Shown here: in pieces, positions 60,663 to 64,000 of the stretch
Numbering within the stretch: the stretch's first letter is position 1
How the letters are laid out: each line of letters starts with the position of its first letter
Notes under the pieces: model-generated
The model's database searches: none
What the model was told of the DNA's origin: nothing
Seen by the model: the letters and a program-made list of their open reading frames with translations, nothing else
Source of the DNA: ENR-C587 sp942493235
Lineage (GTDB): Bacteria; Bacteroidota; Ignavibacteria; Kapaibacteriales; UBA2268
Assembly (NCBI GenBank): GCA_942493235.1
Contig: OW818676.1
Coordinates: forward strand, 1,736,001 to 1,800,000
Length of the DNA stretch: 64,000 nt
Reading direction: 5' to 3'
Made by a program: the position numbers and the translations under genes

Positions 60663-62582
60663 TTACACAAAGAATTTCTTATACCACAAGTTTAAATTCA
60701 AAATAGTATAAATAGCAAAGCCATTATTTGTTTTTCCACTCTTATGATTTTCTAGCATTTTTGCTAAATAGTCTCTATCCAAAATATTTTCTTTGGCAAA
60801 TGCACTATCCAAAATATTTTCTTTGGCATAGTCATACCATTGATTACGTAACCATTCATTGACGGGAGCCCAGAAACCCTGCTTTTTGCGATAAATAATA
60901 TTATTAGGTAATATTGGTTCAACAGCTTTTTTTAATAAATATTTAGTAGTTTTATTATCAGGCATTTTAAGCTTAGCAGGGATAGACATAGTAAATTCTA
61001 CGATTCTATGGTCTAAAAATGGGACTCTTGCCTCAATAGAATGAGCCATACCGATTTTATCTACTCGCATTAGTAGTAATTCCGCTAATCTCTGAGTAAG
61101 CTCGGCATATTCCATTTTTTGTATATACTCAGCATTAGGGAATAGTTTGTCTGATTGTTTATAAATAGAATTGGCATAATCAGCCGATGTCCTATATAGA
61201 TGCTTGTACTTATCTGCCAGCATAAGCTTCTGATGAGTAGGAGTGAATATCGAAGTTCCGCTCCAGTAAAATTCATCATTATCGGCAGCACGGCGTATAT
61301 AATCGGTACCTAACTCCAAATTGCGGGAATTTAATATTGGTCCTGCTCCGGCAAGTACCATTTTTTTAAGCATAGTCGGTAGAGATTTAAATGGTTTCCA
61401 ATATTTATTATAGAAATTATAATCTCTCATCATCCATTTATAACCGGTAAACTGTTCATCGCTGCCTTCGCCAACCTGAACAACGATAGTACCTGACTTA
61501 CGAGTAAGTTGGCTCAGAAAATAAAGTGGAATGCAGACAGGGTCAGCATTGGGTTCGTCTTCATGCCATGGCAGTTCTTCAAGTATAGAGAAAGCATCTT
61601 TATCATCAATTAATATCTCGTGATGATTAGTTTTGTATTTATCCGAGATTTGGCGTGCATAGTCCAATTCATTATACTTTTCAAGTTCTTTAAAGCCGAC
61701 AGTGTAAGTATCAATTGGTCTATTCATTAGTTCCGCCATTAATGCAACGTTTAAGCTGGAATCAATTCCGCCACTTAAAAACACTCCGAACGGCACATCG
61801 CTCATCATTCGGTCTTTAATTGAACGGCGAAGCATAGCTAAAAGTTCTTCGTAAATATCTTCACTGCTCATAGAGAATTTATCGACACATTGATTATATG
61901 GCGACCAAAATCTCTCGATAACTAATCCCGTTTCTTTAGATAGTTTTAAACAGTGTCCGGCAGGTAGCTTGAATATATTTTTAAATAATGTAGTCTGATT
62001 AGACGACATTCCGTAATTCAAGTAATTAGGAATTTCATTAATATTCATTTCTTTCGAGACAGAAGGATGCTCCAGAATGGATTTGATTTCGCTACCGAAG
62101 ATAAAAAGCCCTTCTTTATAATAGTAATAAAATGGCTTTATACCGATTCTATCTCTGGCTGCGAAAAGCTCTTGCTTAACTTCATCAAATATTGCAAAGC
62201 TCCACATACCAAATAGTTTATCGAGAATCTCTCTGCCATACTCCATGTAGCCGTTGAGAATTGTTTCAGTATCGGTCTGAGAATTATACTTATAGCCTTT
62301 GTTGAGCAAATCCTGACGAATGTCTTGATGATTATATATTTCTCCATTGAACACTATAGAGAAATCGCCATTAAGCGAGTGCATTGGCTGATTACCCTTA
62401 GGACTTAAATCAATAATAGCAAGCCGCCTGAAACTTAATCCGCATCTCTGCGATTTGGAGATATACTGTCCGTCTGCGTCGGGACCACGATGAATAATCA
62501 CATCGCTCATTTTTTTTAATATTTTGTGATTTACTTTTGGCTCAATACTTGAAACATCAAAGATTCCGGCTATTCCACACAC
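60663..62582 (-). CDS. asnB: Asparagine synthase (glutamine-hydrolysing)
   Basis: A 639-residue two-domain enzyme. The N-terminal class II glutaminase domain begins M-C-G-I-A-G-I-F-D with the catalytic Cys2, followed by I-H-R-G-P-D-A-D-G and FNGEIYNHQD. The C-terminal synthetase domain has the PP-loop FLSGGIDSSL near residue 268, a G-E-G-S-D-E-Q motif and R-V-P-F-L-D-H-R. It makes asparagine, or amidates a related acceptor in polysaccharide pathways. Near the C-terminus a ten-residue unit (A-K-E-N-I-L-D plus three residues) is duplicated in frame. An AT-rich spacer of about 650 bases lies upstream. Confidence 0.93.
   Translation of the reverse strand: MCGIAGIFDVSSIEPKVNHKILKKMSDVIIHRGPDADGQYISKSQRCGLSFRRLAIIDLSPKGNQPMHSLNGDFSIVFNGEIYNHQDIRQDLLNKGYKYNSQTDTETILNGYMEYGREILDKLFGMWSFAIFDEVKQELFAARDRIGIKPFYYYYKEGLFIFGSEIKSILEHPSVSKEMNINEIPNYLNYGMSSNQTTLFKNIFKLPAGHCLKLSKETGLVIERFWSPYNQCVDKFSMSSEDIYEELLAMLRRSIKDRMMSDVPFGVFLSGGIDSSLNVALMAELMNRPIDTYTVGFKELEKYNELDYARQISDKYKTNHHEILIDDKDAFSILEELPWHEDEPNADPVCIPLYFLSQLTRKSGTIVVQVGEGSDEQFTGYKWMMRDYNFYNKYWKPFKSLPTMLKKMVLAGAGPILNSRNLELGTDYIRRAADNDEFYWSGTSIFTPTHQKLMLADKYKHLYRTSADYANSIYKQSDKLFPNAEYIQKMEYAELTQRLAELLLMRVDKIGMAHSIEARVPFLDHRIVEFTMSIPAKLKMPDNKTTKYLLKKAVEPILPNNIIYRKKQGFWAPVNEWLRNQWYDYAKENILDSAFAKENILDRDYLAKMLENHKSGKTNNGFAIYTILNLNLWYKKFFV
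60775..60828 (-). repeat. In-frame 30-bp tandem duplication inside asnB
   Basis: A 24-base sequence (60775-60798) recurs exactly at 60805-60828, period 30. It duplicates ten residues (A-K-E-N-I-L-D-S-A-F and A-K-E-N-I-L-D-R-D-Y) near the C-terminus without breaking the frame. Confidence 0.9.
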
Positions 62583-62974
62583 TTTTTTCTATTCTCACTT
62601 TCTCAAATTCAAACAAGAATTGACGATTTACTACTTGAATGTTGTAAATCAACATTTATATTTATTGAAAAATTGGAATATTACAATATTTTACTATTCT
62701 GAAAATACTTAGACTGTAGAAAAAAGTATTTAAGTAAGTAGGCATTAATCTTAAACGTGAATAATTATGATTTGTAACTGGTTTGTAATAACAATTCCTA
62801 TATGAAATAAGATATTTCAAATTTCACAACTCCCACTACTAAATCCGTGCTTTGTTGCTAAAAGTCTAATTAAAAGAAGATAAAGATAAAATAGTAAGCT
62901 ATTGCATAAGTCCATAATATTTATTTACTGTTAATTTTTCAAAGCTTTCAAACTTCTAAGTGCTTATCAAGAGG
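62583..62974. other. Non-coding spacer upstream of asnB
   Basis: An AT-rich stretch with no credible gene on either strand. A TTGACGATTTACTACTTGAA phrase at 62620 resembles the unit repeated at 39439-39575. It probably holds the asnB promoter. Confidence 0.5.
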
Positions 62975-63146
62975 TTGTCTAAAAAGTAATTATATTGTTA
63001 ATTCGTCATTCTGAGTGAAACGAAGAATCCAGAATTATCAACAAGTTAGCTTTATCTGGATTCTTCACTTCGTTCAGAATGACAAATTTAAGGCAGTATC
63101 TTGAACTAATGGAAATTGAAAATTATATAGTTTTGCAACAGACTTA
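62975..63146. repeat. Dispersed hairpin repeat, intact copy
   Basis: The repeat runs from GTTGTCTAAAAAGT to TTTTGCAACAGACTTA. Its core is an imperfect hairpin with 29-base arms (63005-63033 starting GTCATTCTGAGTGAA; 63055-63083 ending CGTTCAGAATGAC). Matching pieces occur at 8361-8425, 47038-47082, 48787-48919 and 3141-3176. The core phrase CATTCTGAGTGAAACGAAG is of a type widespread in bacterial intergenic DNA. Origin and function are unknown. Confidence 0.85.
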
Positions 63147-63178
63147 TAGTTTGAAATGTTACAAGTAATGTGGGTAAA

Positions 63179-63209
63179 AAAACAAAAGCCTTGCTGATTA
63201 GCAAGGCTT
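63179..63209 (-). terminator. Terminator of the RRM protein gene
   Basis: A perfect 10-bp stem (AAGCCTTGCT, 63186-63195; matching arm 63200-63209) with a GATT loop, followed on the minus strand by a T-rich run, lies 29 bases past the stop. Confidence 0.9.
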
Positions 63210-63238
63210 GTTCAAAAAATTTCTCTGAAGATATATTA

Positions 63239-63529
63239 TTAGAATCTTCTTGATTGCGGTCTTCTAGGTCTATCGCCACCGGATCTTTCTGAACGTTCTT
63301 TAGCTTCATTAACTTGAACTTTTCTGCCATTATAGTCAGTGTCATTCAATTCGTTAATTGCTCTCTGACCGTCAGCGTCTTCCATTTCAACGAAACCAAA
63401 ACCTCTAAAGCGACCAGTTTCTCTGTCTTTAATCATGTTAATTGACATAACTTCGCCGAATTGCTCGAATAGATCACGAATTTGATCTTCTGTTGTACCG
63501 TATTGTACATTACCTACATAGATATTCAT
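63239..63529 (-). CDS. RRM-domain RNA-binding protein
   Basis: A 96-residue protein made of a single RNA recognition motif with RNP2 (IYVGNV, residues 3-8) and RNP1 (RGFGFVEM, residues 42-49), then a basic tail rich in R, G, P and S (GGDRPRRPQSRRF). This is the bacterial cold-shock-type RRM (Rbp) family seen in cyanobacteria and the FCB group, thought to bind RNA during stress. A long AT-rich leader (63530-63620) precedes it, as is common in cold-shock genes. A strong terminator follows. Confidence 0.93.
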   Translation of the reverse strand: MNIYVGNVQYGTTEDQIRDLFEQFGEVMSINMIKDRETGRFRGFGFVEMEDADGQRAINELNDTDYNGRKVQVNEAKERSERSGGDRPRRPQSRRF

Positions 63530-63714
63530 TTAAAAACCCTTTAAAAAAGAAAAAAGAAATGTAGAAGTGAAACATTCAACTATCACTTACTGCATATATC
63601 GCATTAACGCACATCATTTTATTATATTGTAAATTATTTTTATATTTTGCAAAATATTTTTAAAAATATAAAAAATATTTTCAATATTAGTTTTTAAACC
63701 CGAAAATCAAGAAA
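63530..63714 (-). promoter_or_regulatory. AT-rich leader and promoter region of the RRM gene
   Basis: A gene-free, very AT-rich stretch between clpS and the RRM gene. A-rich purine DNA (AAAGGG near 63538) lies just before the start. It may contain a temperature-sensitive 5' leader, by analogy with cold-shock genes; no specific element is recognised. Confidence 0.35.
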
Positions 63715-64000
63715 TTAGTATTCAATTTGAGTGTGCAGAGCAATCTCTTCTAATACGGAGCTAACCTGCAGGCAATCGGGCATTTCGCCTTCGTAAACTA
63801 TTGCTTTGCCTTTGCTGTGTACATCTAAAGTAATGTTTTCGGCTTTTTGGTAAGAGCAATGTATTGCCTTAATCACTTGAGCGATTACTTCGTCAAACGA
63901 ATGCCACTCGTCATTGAATAAAATAACTTTGGCGGGCAGCTCTGTGCCTATATTGTCGTCAACGATAGTCTCTACCAGCTCTTCGGTATCAACAGATTGA
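63715..64000 (-). CDS. clpS: ATP-dependent Clp protease adaptor ClpS, 5' end outside window
   Basis: The last 94 residues are present. The frame enters from the right edge with an acidic stretch (E-E-L-V-E-T-I-V-D-D-N), followed by the ClpS core: VILFNDEWHSFDEVI, an A-I-H-C-S-Y-Q-K-A segment, V-H-S-K-G-K-A-I-V-Y-E-G, and a C-terminal V-L-E-E-I-A-L. ClpS delivers N-degron substrates to ClpAP. The usual N-D-x-x-x-S/T-F-D-x-V binding-pocket segment is intact, with W in place of the common V/Y before H. No clpA is in the window. Confidence 0.88.
   Translation of the reverse strand, partial: QSVDTEELVETIVDDNIGTELPAKVILFNDEWHSFDEVIAQVIKAIHCSYQKAENITLDVHSKGKAIVYEGEMPDCLQVSSVLEEIALHTQIEY

Noticed and set aside
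63106..63345. 79-codon minus-strand frame overlapping the RRM gene end
   Set aside because: It runs in a different frame through the RRM coding region and terminator and into the dispersed repeat.

Overview
The window is AT-rich bacterial chromosome, roughly one third G+C by eye. It looks like a member of the Bacteroidota/Chlorobiota/Ignavibacteriota (FCB) group. Two large secreted proteins end in type IX secretion (T9SS) sorting domains. A block of flagellar regulators (FliA, FlhF, FlhG, FlbD) points away from typical Bacteroidetes and towards a flagellated Ignavibacteria/Kapabacteria-like lineage; this placement is inference. Pta/AckA, a carbamate kinase cluster and a methionine gamma-lyase-like enzyme suggest a fermentative side to metabolism. 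Many genes have visible GGA-type ribosome binding sites, and several start with TTG.

Layout. 1-6523 (all minus): a DUF6976-like gene cut by the window edge, a LysE exporter, an MmcQ/YjbR protein, a metallophosphatase, a Cys/Met-metabolism PLP enzyme, a DUF2059 protein and a glycosyltransferase. 6719-8092: two unknown genes converging on cytidine deaminase. 8896-16657 (plus): a carbamoyl-phosphate/ornithine cluster with ornithine carbamoyltransferase, carbamate kinase, an aspartate-carbamoyltransferase-like enzyme with changed active-site residues, ornithine aminotransferase, a GH3 lipoprotein, a broken Rpn-type gene and a COG2403-type P-loop protein. 16968-23439: a T9SS-exported beta-propeller, a YfhO membrane protein, an RNA methyltransferase and a pyrimidine nucleoside phosphorylase. 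23875-25214: three tandem copies of a DUF5618 gene. 25358-28656: a J-domain-like protein, an AhpD-like protein and a frameshifted ClC channel.

28709-39396 (minus) is one long apparent operon. In transcription order it holds a half-length ClpB, FlbD, a predicted outer-membrane protein, an RsbW-like kinase, a membrane-anchored P-loop NTPase, FlhF, FlhG, a coiled-coil membrane protein, FliA and an HDOD protein. Four of these have textbook flagellar roles; the others do not, and they make the operon unusual. 39676-46780 (plus) encodes a large BNR-repeat T9SS protein, RuvA, an orphan HisA-like barrel, a YgiQ-type radical SAM enzyme and NadD.

47083-48789 is a decayed IS110-family element that appears to have inserted into a dispersed hairpin repeat, an intact copy of which lies at 62975-63146. 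49033-52471 holds a SLOG-like protein and the pta/dsrE/ackA group. Two identical tRNA-Asp genes and one tRNA-Ala follow, then guanine deaminase, a LytR_C protein, RsfS and ArgS, a MarR/small-peptide/DUF4405 group, a two-gene DUF488 module that I cannot assign to a known pathway, tRNA-Glu, AsnB, an RRM protein, and ClpS cut by the right edge.

Non-coding DNA is rich in short hairpins, G-rich tracts and small tandem duplications. The best candidates for something undescribed are the DUF488/dual-OB-like gene pair, the altered carbamoyltransferase in its catabolic cluster, the mixed flagellar-regulator operon, and the IS110 element with its possible bridge RNA.
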